DNA of 38,858 bases from CAZGQY01 sp964528035 (GCA_964528035.1 CAZGQY010000016.1:1-38858); one strand, 5' to 3'; positions 24,662-33,915 are shown, numbered from the stretch's first letter. Notes: generated by a model from the sequence alone, not told the origin. Made by a program: numbers and translations.

Positions 24662-24677
24662 ATAATATCGATATTAT
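24662..24677. promoter_or_regulatory. Perfect 16-bp palindrome before the receptor gene
   Basis: ATAATATCGATATTAT is a perfect palindrome 15 bases before the predicted start of the TonB-dependent receptor. It could be an operator of the signalling module or part of an AT-rich promoter. No regulator with a DNA-binding domain is encoded in the module, so any binding protein is unknown. Confidence 0.35.
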
Positions 24678-24691
24678 CTATGTGAAACGGG

Positions 24692-26797
24692 GTGCGAACG
24701 GTGTCTGGTAGAAGGTATATTCGGTCGCTTCAGATAGCAGTTCTTTTGCTGCTTGTCATTGCCAATTCTGTGTATGCAACCGAAAATCAGCCAATGTCCG
24801 AAGAAATTGAGGCTGAAGATCAGGCGGAATTCAATAGACTTATACACGTTCTGGACAAGCATACGGATATTGCCACAAAAACCAGGTTAAATGCAGATCA
24901 TGTACCGGGTATCGTTACGGTTCTGTATAGTGATGATCTGGAAGCTCGCGGGATTCAAACGATAGAAGAGGCTTTGACTCTGGTGCCGGGCTATAACATT
25001 AGTACTGGCCGCGTAGAGAATCCGGAAATAAATGTTAGAGGTATAAACGAGGAGCTGTTTTCCGGTAACGTCAAAATTATGCTGAATTCCACCAGCTTAA
25101 ATTCACCGCGCACCGGAGGGGCAATTGCAATATTAGCTCTACCGATTAACCAGATTGAGAGAATTGAAGTCATTCGTGGGCCGGCATCAGCAGTGTATGG
25201 TGAATATGCCTACGCGGGTTTAATTAATGTGGTGACCCGAAAAACGGATAATAAAGCGTTTGTGCGCTACGGTAGTTTCGACAGTATTCAGGGCGGTGGC
25301 GTTTTCTCGTGGGCTGACCCGGATCTCGACCTTCGTGTTAATGGAAATTTTGCCGGTTCATCGACAGGTGGAGCCAAGCTGGATGCAGGAGCAGATATTC
25401 TTCACCAGGATTTTTTCGGATTGGCAGATATATCGAACTCGCCAGGTTCCGTCAATGAATCGCAAGAAAACTATTCGGTCGGGTTTACTGTTGAATATAA
25501 AGATTTTTCATTAATGACACAATTCTTTGAGCGCGGAACCAACGATGGGTTTGGAGCAGCTGAAGCGTTGCCACCACGGCAGGACGGGGAAAGAGCCAGA
25601 CAACAAATCTGGATTACAGAAGCCCGAAAGAAAATCGAGATATTGCCGACATTAAACGCAGAACTCAATATCGGATGGAGAGAGCACGATATCACGGTTC
25701 AGAATGAATTTATATTTCCGCCGGGATTTCCGGGTTTTCCTGACGGATTTATCTTTGGTCTTAGCTATGATGAAAGCGAAATTCGCGGTGGTATAGATCT
25801 AAACTTTTCCGGTCTTGATGATCATACAATATTAATTGGCTGGTCTAGTTATAGTACAGAGATTGATAATGCTTTTCTGGAGACCAATTTTGTCCCTTCG
25901 ACTGGCCAGCCACTGCCAAATATTCGTCGATTCAGGGGTACCGAGAATTTTGTAGATATCGGGTTCAGTCGTTTTCTAAACAGTGTTTTCATTCAGGACG
26001 AATACCAGATTATTCCAGAATTAACTGTTACTGCCAGTCTTCGTTACGATGTCTACGACAAACTGGAAAATAATCTGAGTGGACGAGTCGCAGTGGTTTG
26101 GCGGTTGATAGATGAGCATGTGCTTAAAGCACAATATGGGCGGGCGTATCGACCACCCACTTTCCAAGAATTAGTGGGTAATAATCCACCGACATTTGTG
26201 GGTAACCCATCTCTTGGAACCGCAACCATCGATACCTATGAAATAGGTTATATTTATGATGTGCCACAAACTACGGCCAAAGCGACTATTTTTTACTCTG
26301 ATCTAAACGATGTAATCGGTTTGGGTGGACAAGGTACCCAAACATTTGTGAATACAGAGGGTTTGCATATCTGGGGTTTCGAGCTTGAACTGGAGCAAAA
26401 GTTGATTGAGTCCCTGAAGTTCGATGCTAATCTTTCGTATTCGAAAACTTTTGATCTGGATACTCGTGCATCGGTAGCCCGATCAGTCGAATGGTTGGCT
26501 AATGCCGGGTTGTTATATGAGCCGGTGAACGATGTTACTTTGAATTTACAATATCGTTATGTTGGTGATCGAATTCGAAGTTCGGCGGATACTCGGGGAG
26601 TGTTACCTGGCTACCATATGTTAAATTTTACCGGCAACGTTTTTAATCTTGGATACTCCGGTATTACTTTTCGCGCCGGTGTTAAGAATGTTCTGGATAA
26701 TAGAATTATTGAACCGGCTCCAGCAAATACCTACGCCCGGGATTACCCCAGAGCTGGCCGCTGGTGGTGGCTGCAATTGGAATACCAATATCATTAA
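24692..26797 (+). CDS. TonB-dependent outer-membrane receptor
   Basis: The protein of about 700 residues has a signal peptide (SLQIAVLLLLVIANSVYA), a plug domain (about 60-180) with VPGIVTVLYSDDLEARGIQT, IEEALTLVPGYNI, EINVRGINEE and RIEVIRGPASAVYGEYAYAG, then LINVVTRK. A 22-stranded-barrel-type region follows and ends WWLQLEYQYH with the aromatic C-terminus needed for outer-membrane assembly. Such receptors import siderophores, haem, B12 or other ligands using TonB energy; the substrate is unknown. The start is GTG 24692 or GTG 24701, neither with a strong ribosome site. There is no N-terminal STN signalling domain. The next genes encode a YfiR-like protein and sensor kinases, so it may act as ligand gate for signalling. 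Confidence 0.92.
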   Translation: MRTVSGRRYIRSLQIAVLLLLVIANSVYATENQPMSEEIEAEDQAEFNRLIHVLDKHTDIATKTRLNADHVPGIVTVLYSDDLEARGIQTIEEALTLVPGYNISTGRVENPEINVRGINEELFSGNVKIMLNSTSLNSPRTGGAIAILALPINQIERIEVIRGPASAVYGEYAYAGLINVVTRKTDNKAFVRYGSFDSIQGGGVFSWADPDLDLRVNGNFAGSSTGGAKLDAGADILHQDFFGLADISNSPGSVNESQENYSVGFTVEYKDFSLMTQFFERGTNDGFGAAEALPPRQDGERARQQIWITEARKKIEILPTLNAELNIGWREHDITVQNEFIFPPGFPGFPDGFIFGLSYDESEIRGGIDLNFSGLDDHTILIGWSSYSTEIDNAFLETNFVPSTGQPLPNIRRFRGTENFVDIGFSRFLNSVFIQDEYQIIPELTVTASLRYDVYDKLENNLSGRVAVVWRLIDEHVLKAQYGRAYRPPTFQELVGNNPPTFVGNPSLGTATIDTYEIGYIYDVPQTTAKATIFYSDLNDVIGLGGQGTQTFVNTEGLHIWGFELELEQKLIESLKFDANLSYSKTFDLDTRASVARSVEWLANAGLLYEPVNDVTLNLQYRYVGDRIRSSADTRGVLPGYHMLNFTGNVFNLGYSGITFRAGVKNVLDNRIIEPAPANTYARDYPRAGRWWWLQLEYQYH

Positions 26798-26811
26798 ATC
26801 AGGTTGCAGCA

Positions 26812-27405
26812 GTGTTTCTTACAACCTATCATAAAATTACACATCGTCGCCATTTAGTCGCAGGCATTATGCTATGCATTGTGCTGTGTTTTTGTGTGAC
26901 GGTCTATGCTCGTCCCAGCGATAAAGATGTGCGTCTTATATCGGCTGGACTGGATCTGTTTTCAAGCTTTCTTGCGGCCGATCTCGGTATTGCCAGCAAA
27001 TCAGATACTGACGGTCGTTTGTTGCTGGTGTTGGTTTATAGGGACGACGAATTAAGGGCTGGTGTACTTGTCGAACGGCTCAAATGGATCGATACAATCC
27101 GTGGGATATCTGTTCGCATTCAACTTTTGGCTGTTTCTGATCTGGAGACATTAAATATTGATGTGCCTGCTGGTATTTTTATAAGCCAGCGTCTGGATGA
27201 TCAAAATCTTCATTCAGTTATTCAATACAGTATACAACACAAGGTATTGTTATTTTCTCCATTCGCGTCGGATGTAAATAAGGGCGTCGCTACAGGAATT
27301 TCGGTTACTGACAGAATACTTCCGTATATCAATGTCAAAAGTGTGCATGAGTCCGGCATTCGCCTCAAGCCTTTTTTTCTGAAGATTGCAAAGCGGTATG
27401 AATAA
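26812..27405 (+). CDS. YfiR-like (DUF4154) periplasmic protein
   Basis: The protein has a basic N-terminus and a signal peptide (HLVAGIMLCIVLCFCVTVYA) followed by about 170 residues with the YfiR/DUF4154 pattern: LLLVLVYRDDELRAGVLVER, an IQLLAV strand, GIFISQRLDDQN and VLLFSPFASDVNKGVATGIS, then a final PYINVKSVHESGIRLKPFFL. YfiR proteins sit in the periplasm and hold membrane signalling partners in check. I choose GTG 26812, 15 bases after the receptor stop, because it leaves a clean signal peptide; the frame is open from 26764. Its end overlaps the histidine-kinase start by eight bases. Confidence 0.75.
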   Translation: MFLTTYHKITHRRHLVAGIMLCIVLCFCVTVYARPSDKDVRLISAGLDLFSSFLAADLGIASKSDTDGRLLLVLVYRDDELRAGVLVERLKWIDTIRGISVRIQLLAVSDLETLNIDVPAGIFISQRLDDQNLHSVIQYSIQHKVLLFSPFASDVNKGVATGISVTDRILPYINVKSVHESGIRLKPFFLKIAKRYE

Positions 27406-29689
27406 GCGCGGAGCGCATTTTACTTTGAATTCATTGACAGGGAGGGTTACGTTTATGTTTTTGACCGTGGCAATCATGATGACCGTATTGCTCAGTTTTT
27501 ATTGGTTACTCCACTTGAAGCCTGAATTGAATGCAATGGCTCTTTCAAACGCCACTGCAATTGCTCAAAGTCAGGCGCATATGATTGAGGATGTTTTAAG
27601 TATACAAGGAGATGACAAACGAGTTGAAAAACTCCAGAGTACAGTCAATAAAATATTATTACTAAATGATTCCAATTTGCACCAGCCATTCACTCTGGGA
27701 ATAATTCTTGAACTCGATCTGGATGTAGTCAATGTGCCTGATCATTTGATGGAATTGCGGGTTGGAAAAACTGTCTGTGGGCAATGTATCCTGTCTGATA
27801 TTCCATTGTTTTCCAGGCACAGCAAAGAATTATTGGGAATAGCCAGCTTTTATATGAATGATGCGCCCTACCAATTTTTGGTGACGAGTATCCGCAATCA
27901 ATTAACAATAGGCGCCGTAGTATTAATAGGCCTGGTTTTTATCTGTTGGCGGATTATTCGCAGTCTGGTTCACCCACTCTGGGAATTGGCCTATAGTCTA
28001 CAGGGTCAAAAGTATGCTGAATCTGATTCGAAGGATTTGGTTGAAGTAAAACACATACACGCCAAGTCTGAATTAATTAAGCAGTATTCGCCGGATACTC
28101 GTCTGTCCGGGTTTGTAAGCGAGGAAATTCTTTTCGTGAAACAGGCAATTGACGGTATGTTTGCCGCTAACAATCGTCAACTTAAAGAATTAGTCGATGC
28201 CAGGAAATACACTGAAAGTATCATTGAATCGATGCGCGAGATTCTGTTGGTGATTGATACTGAAGGTGCTATTGAATCGGTCAATGACTATGCGGCTAAG
28301 GCTTTAGGCTATACCAAAAAAGCTCTTGTTGGTAAACAAGTTAACGAAGTTTTATTGCACGATATAGTAACATCTTCAGATTCAACAAGTGTTAATGGCA
28401 GTCAATTTACCCAAGCTGCAGAAATTCCACATATAGAAGCCAAAATGCTTCGTAAAAATGGATCGGAGTTGACAGTTTTATTATCGTACGCACAGCGCAG
28501 GTCAGGATTAAATAAATCTTCAGAGGTAGTTTGTGTTGCCAAGGATATAAGCGATTTAATGAAAGCTGAAGAATCATTATATTTGACCCAGGCTTGCGTG
28601 GACCAGGCTGCTGAGGCTGTTTTTTGGGTAGATAAACAAGCCAATATATTTTTCGTAAATACCTCAGCATGCGAGAGTTTGGGGTATTCGAAAAGTGAAT
28701 TACTATTACTTAAAGTTTTTGATATTTCGCCTGAGGTGACGAATGAACTATGGTCTGATTTTTGGGATGAAAGAAGATCCAAAGGTTCTGATCTTTTCGA
28801 AAGTGTTCATCGACGAAAAGACGGTAGCGAGTTTGAGACCGAAGTCGAAACCAACTATCTGGCCTATAAAGACAGCGAAATGATGCATGTTTATGTCCGT
28901 GATATTAGCGAACGAAAAAAAACGGAATGGGCCATCAGGAACCTCAATGAAAATTTGGAATCCCGTGTAGAAGAACGGACTGCCGAATTAAAGTCTGTAC
29001 AGCTCGAACTGGTAAAGAGAGAGCGCCTGGCAACGCTGGGTCAACTGACTGCGATTGTGAGTCATGAACTGAGAAATCCACTGGGTTCAATTCGATCTTC
29101 GACATATACTATTGCCATGAAGCTCAAGGATAAGGGGCTGGGAGTTGAAAAGGCTCTGGATAGAATAGAGCGAAGTATTATTCGTTGCGATAATATCATT
29201 GGCGAATTATTGGAATACACCCGTAATCAGCCCTTGTCACTGCGTTGCATAGACTTCGATTTATGGCTTTCGGAACTATTGGAGGAATTGCTGCTGCCGA
29301 ATGGGATTCAATTGGTGCATAAGTCGAATGCGCCAGGAAAAGTTAATCTTGATCCTGATCGGTTTAGGAGAGTTATCATTAACTTATTCGACAATGCAAT
29401 ACAGGCAATTCAGGAACAAGATGATTCCAATGTCTCGGAGAATTATTTGATGATCTCAACAAGTAAACTGAACGGAAAACTGGAACTGGTGATCGAAGAC
29501 ACAGGCGTGGGTATTGATGCCGAAGGGCTAAGCAAAGTATTTGAGCCACTGTACAGCACTAAAGGATTTGGTGCGGGACTGGGATTATCCATTGTTAAGC
29601 AAATAGTTGAGCAGCATGGTGGCAATATAGAAGTTAGTTCAGCGCCCGGAAGAGGGGCTCGTTTTGAGATAGGTTTGTTTACCGGGTAA
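27398..29689 (+). CDS. Membrane sensor histidine kinase with two PAS domains
   Basis: The 763-residue kinase (ATG 27398, overlapping the previous stop) has a first membrane segment at about 16-38, a periplasmic domain of ~130 residues containing a CGQC motif at 127-130, a second membrane segment at about 168-186, a HAMP-like linker, two PAS domains (about 273-386 and 396-506) and a coiled linker. The HisKA domain has His556 (VSHELRNPLGSIRSS). The ATPase domain has NLFDNAIQAI, EDTGVGID and GAGLGLSIVKQIVEQHGG. It should autophosphorylate in response to a periplasmic or YfiR-delivered signal. There is no fused receiver, so it needs a separate partner; the double-receiver protein 217 bases downstream is the obvious one. 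Confidence 0.93.
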   Translation: MNKRGAHFTLNSLTGRVTFMFLTVAIMMTVLLSFYWLLHLKPELNAMALSNATAIAQSQAHMIEDVLSIQGDDKRVEKLQSTVNKILLLNDSNLHQPFTLGIILELDLDVVNVPDHLMELRVGKTVCGQCILSDIPLFSRHSKELLGIASFYMNDAPYQFLVTSIRNQLTIGAVVLIGLVFICWRIIRSLVHPLWELAYSLQGQKYAESDSKDLVEVKHIHAKSELIKQYSPDTRLSGFVSEEILFVKQAIDGMFAANNRQLKELVDARKYTESIIESMREILLVIDTEGAIESVNDYAAKALGYTKKALVGKQVNEVLLHDIVTSSDSTSVNGSQFTQAAEIPHIEAKMLRKNGSELTVLLSYAQRRSGLNKSSEVVCVAKDISDLMKAEESLYLTQACVDQAAEAVFWVDKQANIFFVNTSACESLGYSKSELLLLKVFDISPEVTNELWSDFWDERRSKGSDLFESVHRRKDGSEFETEVETNYLAYKDSEMMHVYVRDISERKKTEWAIRNLNENLESRVEERTAELKSVQLELVKRERLATLGQLTAIVSHELRNPLGSIRSSTYTIAMKLKDKGLGVEKALDRIERSIIRCDNIIGELLEYTRNQPLSLRCIDFDLWLSELLEELLLPNGIQLVHKSNAPGKVNLDPDRFRRVIINLFDNAIQAIQEQDDSNVSENYLMISTSKLNGKLELVIEDTGVGIDAEGLSKVFEPLYSTKGFGAGLGLSIVKQIVEQHGGNIEVSSAPGRGARFEIGLFTG

Positions 29690-29905
29690 AATAAAGATCA
29701 GTCGTTTTTCTTCGCTGAGTTTGTCCGGGAATGGAATGCAACGGCAGAATTTATTTGTGTCCGCTTTTTTGTGCTTTATCGAAGCAGGGTGAAAAAAAAT
29801 CATTCTTGAAGGAAAATAAGACTGAGGAAGTATGTCTGAATTCTCAGTATTTTAGCCGATAAAGACCTATAAAAACTTTTGTATCTATTGGACTATACTA
29901 AACCT

Positions 29906-30634
29906 ATGAAAATGAGTGTACTTATTGTTGATGATGATCTTGATTTTGCCGAAAGTCTCGCCGAACTTATCCAGATTGAAGGACATAGTTCTCATGTTTC
30001 AACCAGCGGTGTTGACGCCATATCACAGTATTCACAGAAACCTTTCGATCTGGTTTTGATGGATATGAAAATGCCAGGTATGAATGGGGTCGAAGCATTC
30101 AATGGTATTCGAAAGGAATATGGCGGTGCGCAAGTAGCAATGATGACAGGGTTTGCGGTGGAATCGCAGTTATCTGAGGCCTTGCATAATGGTGCCTTGG
30201 AAATTTTGACTAAACCTATCCAAATAAATGCGCTTGATTCGTTACTGGAGCATACACTTAAAAAACAAACGGTTCTTTTAGTTGACGATGATGTGGATTT
30301 TTCTTCCAGTGTAAAAGAAATTTTGGAAAACAAGGGATTGAGAACCATAGTTGTCACTGGTGGTGATGAAGCTGTCATTGCTGCTTTACATGGCGGTTTT
30401 GACGTTTTATTGCTGGATATTCGATTGCAGGGAAACCATGGATTAGAAATCCTTGAGCACCTTAAGCAAGAGGGTCGTATTATTCCTACCATTGTAATTA
30501 CTGCCTACATTGAAGAAGAAGGCGAAGCGGTCAAACAATTCAGTGAGGAATGGGGTGTGGAAATAATGGCTAAACCCATTCATCCTGGGCAATTACTCGA
30601 TTCTATTCGAGGGTTTGTTACCCTTAATGACTAA
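29906..30634 (+). CDS. Protein of two receiver domains without output domain
   Basis: The 242-residue protein consists only of two receiver domains. The first has Asp10/Asp11, phospho-acceptor Asp53 (LVLMDMKMPG), Thr81 and Lys103 (ILTKPIQ). The second has Asp127/128, Asp171 (LLLDIRLQG), Thr199 and Lys223 (IMAKPIHP). Both look fully competent. No DNA-binding, cyclic-di-GMP or other output domain is present, so it probably passes phosphate on or acts by protein binding. I choose ATG 29906; upstream residues to 29879 do not fit a receiver, and ATG 29912 is also possible. It starts 217 bases after the kinase and ends six bases before the hybrid kinase. Confidence 0.92.
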   Translation: MKMSVLIVDDDLDFAESLAELIQIEGHSSHVSTSGVDAISQYSQKPFDLVLMDMKMPGMNGVEAFNGIRKEYGGAQVAMMTGFAVESQLSEALHNGALEILTKPIQINALDSLLEHTLKKQTVLLVDDDVDFSSSVKEILENKGLRTIVVTGGDEAVIAALHGGFDVLLLDIRLQGNHGLEILEHLKQEGRIIPTIVITAYIEEEGEAVKQFSEEWGVEIMAKPIHPGQLLDSIRGFVTLND

Positions 30635-30640
30635 TATATT

Positions 30641-32233
30641 ATGGCAACACAGTCAGAGCGGCGAGTACTAATTGTTGATGATGATAGAGACTTTGTTGCC
30701 AGTCTTGGGGAGCTGTTTGCGTCATGGGGTTTTGAATACGAGGCAGCATTTTGCACTGAATCCGCATTGAAAAAATTCAAAGAATTTAATGTGCAAGTGG
30801 CGTTGGTGGATATTCGCTTAGGTACGCAAAATGGTCTGGACTTGCTCAGTCAATTAAAAGAATTTAACCCGAATCTTATCTGTATCATGATGACGGCTTA
30901 TTCTGATATAGATACCCTCACGTCGACGCTTAAACAAGGGGCTTATGATTATCTCAATAAACCTTTTGCGCCTTGTGATTTGTTAAAAAGCCTTGACCGG
31001 TGTTTCGAGAAAATCAGGCTTGAAGACGAAAAAGCCGCGCTACAACAGCAACTACATCAAGTTCAGAAGTTAGAGTCACTGGGTATTATGGCAGGAGGAA
31101 TAGCACATGATTTCAATAATATCCTTGCTATCATTTTTGGTAACACCAATCTGGCACTGGAAAAAATGAAAGGCATTCCATTTCAGAAATGTCCGGCAGA
31201 AAACAGATCTTCACTGGAAGGAAATCTCAATCAAATATTGCAAGCAAGCAGTCGGGCAACTGAATTAGTCAATCAAATTCTTGTTTTTAGCCGCCAGGAA
31301 CAACAGAGCTATGAAACAATTGATCCGGTCAAAGCATTGACTGAGTCCCTTAATCTTTTGAGATCTATTATTCCAACTACAGTAAATATCAGTCAGGAAT
31401 TGGATGAACCCTGTGGGCTTATTAATGCTGATCCGACACAGATTCACCAGATTTTAATGAATCTGTGTGGTAACAGTGTTCATGCTATGAATGATACGGG
31501 TGAATTGCTGGTGAAGCTGGAATCTGTTGATCTTTTAGCTGCTGACTTTGGTTCGCATTCAGATCAACCGCCGGGAACATATGCCCGATTAACCATCGCG
31601 GATTCGGGAAGTGGTATTCCCACCGAAATAATGGGTCGCATCTTTGATCCTTTTTTTACTACAAAAGCTGTTGGTGAAGGAACGGGTATAGGGTTGGCGG
31701 CAGTTCATAGCATAGTGAAAAATCACCGGGGCTACATTGAGGTAGACAGTTCAATGGGCAAGGGAACAATATTTCATATTGATTTCCCTCAAGTGAAAGG
31801 AACGCTTTCTCATAAAGAGGAAATTCCAGCGCCGCGAAATTTAGGCATGCAACAAAGAATCCTTTTTATTGATGATGAAATTGCTATCGTAAAAATAGCA
31901 AATGAAATCTTGCAGCAATTGGGATATCGAGTCGTTGCAAAAACCGATAGTACGGATGCTTTTGAATTGTTTAAAAGCAGGCCGGAAGAATTTGATCTCG
32001 TCATTACAGATCTCAATATGCCGCATATTTCCGGTCTGGATATGGCTGAAGAAATGTTAAAAATAAGACCGAATTTGCCTGTTATTCTATGTTCTGGCTA
32101 TTTTCCTCAAAGAATTGATCAAAGAATAAAGGACATAGGGATAAGTGAATGCTGTATTAAACCCCTGTCAATCGAAGATTTGTCGCGAGTTGTGTTTGCT
32201 TCATTGGGGCAATGTAGTGATATGGCCTCTTAG
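30641..32233 (+). CDS. Soluble hybrid histidine kinase (receiver-kinase-receiver)
   Basis: The 530-residue protein has an N-terminal receiver domain (Asp57 in VALVDIRLG, Thr85, Lys107 in YLNKPFAP), a short coiled coil, a kinase dimerisation domain with His156 (AGGIAHDFNNILA), an ATPase domain (Asn278 in NLCGNSVHAM, DSGSGIP, GEGTGIGLAAVHSIVKNH), and a C-terminal receiver (Asp457 in LVITDLNMP, Lys507). There is no membrane segment or signal peptide, so it is cytoplasmic and probably takes its input through the N-terminal receiver. The IAHDFNN type of H-box is common in kinases feeding phosphorelays. It starts six bases after the double-receiver gene. Its stop lies against a decayed transposase on the other strand. 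Confidence 0.93.
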   Translation: MATQSERRVLIVDDDRDFVASLGELFASWGFEYEAAFCTESALKKFKEFNVQVALVDIRLGTQNGLDLLSQLKEFNPNLICIMMTAYSDIDTLTSTLKQGAYDYLNKPFAPCDLLKSLDRCFEKIRLEDEKAALQQQLHQVQKLESLGIMAGGIAHDFNNILAIIFGNTNLALEKMKGIPFQKCPAENRSSLEGNLNQILQASSRATELVNQILVFSRQEQQSYETIDPVKALTESLNLLRSIIPTTVNISQELDEPCGLINADPTQIHQILMNLCGNSVHAMNDTGELLVKLESVDLLAADFGSHSDQPPGTYARLTIADSGSGIPTEIMGRIFDPFFTTKAVGEGTGIGLAAVHSIVKNHRGYIEVDSSMGKGTIFHIDFPQVKGTLSHKEEIPAPRNLGMQQRILFIDDEIAIVKIANEILQQLGYRVVAKTDSTDAFELFKSRPEEFDLVITDLNMPHISGLDMAEEMLKIRPNLPVILCSGYFPQRIDQRIKDIGISECCIKPLSIEDLSRVVFASLGQCSDMAS

Positions 32234-32655
32234 GAGGCTTTCTGTTTCCGAGCCAGCCGATCATGTGCATGTGCCACTTGACGTGTCAGTCTGGTCAATA
32301 CTTGTTTCACTTCATAGTCAATACCATCGGAATCCGAGCCTGTTTGTGGTGTCGCGTGGCTCGAACAATTTTCTACAAGCGCGGTGAGGTATTAGCTATG
32401 CGTCCACATCTGCTGCACTCATCAAGCAAAGGCACTAGACCAAACAGGCGTCGTATTGTTCATGTCGAGTGCTGCGGCTCTAAACTTCCACAGGAGTTTG
32501 CGTGCGCGTCTAAATCCCTTGGGCAATACACGCTGGAAAATCAAGCACAAATATTTTTCACCGGTTCCAGATCGAAATTCGGTATATCTGTCCTGGCGTT
32601 TTAATACTGGAATGTAACTGTGCCATTTTCACCGGCAATAATATCCTTTTTCTGA
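32230..32655 (-). pseudogene. Decayed IS91-family transposase C-terminal part
   Basis: Read on the minus strand with frame changes and stops, this stretch gives AGENGTVTFQY, a stop, KRQDRYTEFR, GEKYLCLIFQRVLPKGFRRA, and further on LLDECSRCGRIANTS. These are the features of IS91/IS801 transposases near their C-terminus: the 'VTF.Y' strand, 'F....Q.VLPKGFRR.R' and a Cys-x2-Cys zinc motif. The N-terminal replication domain is missing, and no terminal sequences could be placed. The last segment, down to 32230, is open (RLTRQVAHAHDRLARKQKAS) but not recognised. The remaining bases to 32746 hold nothing else I can name. Confidence 0.6.
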
Positions 32656-32746
32656 ATTACGCCTAGATAAAGATAACAGCCCAGTAAGGGGGTCTCTTCG
32701 ATCCACCCGTCAGTATAAGTTTTTCAGAAAAAATACCTGAGGTTTG

Positions 32747-33883
32747 CTACTTCGTTGTTGAAGTATTAAAGAATTCTTTAATGACGGGTGCAAAGCGTTC
32801 TTCATCAATCAGAAATGCGTCGTGACCTTCTATCGAAGGAATATTGTAAAACTGTGTTCTGAGCCCGTTTTTCTGCAGAGAATTTGCGATTTCTCGTTGT
32901 TGATCGATAGGGAACAGTAGGTCGGATTCTACTCCAATAATTAAATTGTCGACGGTTTTTAATTCGCCAAGTGCGGTGTGGCAATCTTTGCCGTGATCGG
33001 CAAGATCAAACCAGTCTAAGGCTCGGGATAAGTAGAGGTAGCAATTGGTATCAAATTTATCCACAAAGCTCTCGGCATTGTATTGCAGATAAGATTCGAC
33101 GCAGAATTCTGCAGCAAATGCTGTGTTTTGAGCCTCAGTTTTAAGGATTTTATTTCTGCCAAACCTTTGTGTAAATTCTTCCGCTGATCGGTAACTGATT
33201 AATCCCAGTTTTCTGGCCAGTCGGATTCCTTCGGTTGGTGGGTTGTTGAAATCATAGTTACCATTATCCCAGCGCGCGTCGCTGCGGATAATTTCCCGTT
33301 GCAGAGAACGTATAGCGATGGCGAAGGTCGTCGCGTGAGTTGCAGCAGAAATTGAAACTAAGCGTTTTACTTCGCCAGGAAACATAACCGCCAGGGCAAT
33401 CGCACTCATTCCACCCAATGAAGGGCCAATAACCGAATGCAGTTGTTCAATTCCCATTGATCGGTATACTTCTCGACCGGATGTGGCTATATCTTCAATG
33501 GCAAGCTCTGGAAAATCCAGGCGATATGGGTAACCAGTGGCCGGATTGATCGATGCGGGACCTGTTGATCCAAAACAGCTGCCTAAGGAATTCACGCATA
33601 TGACGAAAAATTGTCGGGTATCGATGGGCTTTCCTGGCCCAATTATGAATTCCCACCATCCTTTGCGAGAATCCTCGGGTGATGCTGCTGCGTGCGCACT
33701 GGGAGACAATCCCGTAAAAAGTAATACTGCATTGTCTTTGTTTGCGGATAGCTTCCCCCAGCATTCATAGGCTATTTCAACACGAGATAGCTGTCCACCT
33801 CGAATCAGATCAAAGGGACGATCGATCTGGAGTATGTTTTTTGGGCACGGTGAGCCCGATAGCGATTGAGAACTAGCGACCAT
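32747..33883 (-). CDS. MetX-family acyltransferase, probably L-serine O-succinyltransferase
   Basis: The 378-residue protein is an alpha/beta hydrolase of the MetX family. The catalytic triad is Ser155 (SVIGPSLGGMSAIALA), Asp321 (GVESDLLFPID) and His354 (IEGHDAFLID). MetX enzymes acylate homoserine for methionine synthesis. Here the blocks TGLSPSAHAAAS, CVNSLGSCFGSTGPASINPA, AIAIRSLQREIIRSDARW and CYLYLSRALDWFDLA resemble the subgroup described as serine O-succinyltransferases, which feed cysteine synthesis, more than classical MetX (VNVLGGC..., GGSMGGM). That choice is from remembered family patterns and is tentative. It follows the TraB-family gene by 32 bases on the same strand, so no SAM riboswitch lies directly upstream; metW, often next to MetX, is absent. 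Confidence 0.82.
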   Translation of the reverse strand: MVASSQSLSGSPCPKNILQIDRPFDLIRGGQLSRVEIAYECWGKLSANKDNAVLLFTGLSPSAHAAASPEDSRKGWWEFIIGPGKPIDTRQFFVICVNSLGSCFGSTGPASINPATGYPYRLDFPELAIEDIATSGREVYRSMGIEQLHSVIGPSLGGMSAIALAVMFPGEVKRLVSISAATHATTFAIAIRSLQREIIRSDARWDNGNYDFNNPPTEGIRLARKLGLISYRSAEEFTQRFGRNKILKTEAQNTAFAAEFCVESYLQYNAESFVDKFDTNCYLYLSRALDWFDLADHGKDCHTALGELKTVDNLIIGVESDLLFPIDQQREIANSLQKNGLRTQFYNIPSIEGHDAFLIDEERFAPVIKEFFNTSTTK

Positions 33884-33915
33884 TGTTTTAACTTTAGATA
33901 TCTGTAACGATTGTG

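Noticed and set aside
33884..33915. A SAM riboswitch before the MetX-family gene
   Set aside because: Only 32 bases separate it from the upstream coding gene, too short for a riboswitch.
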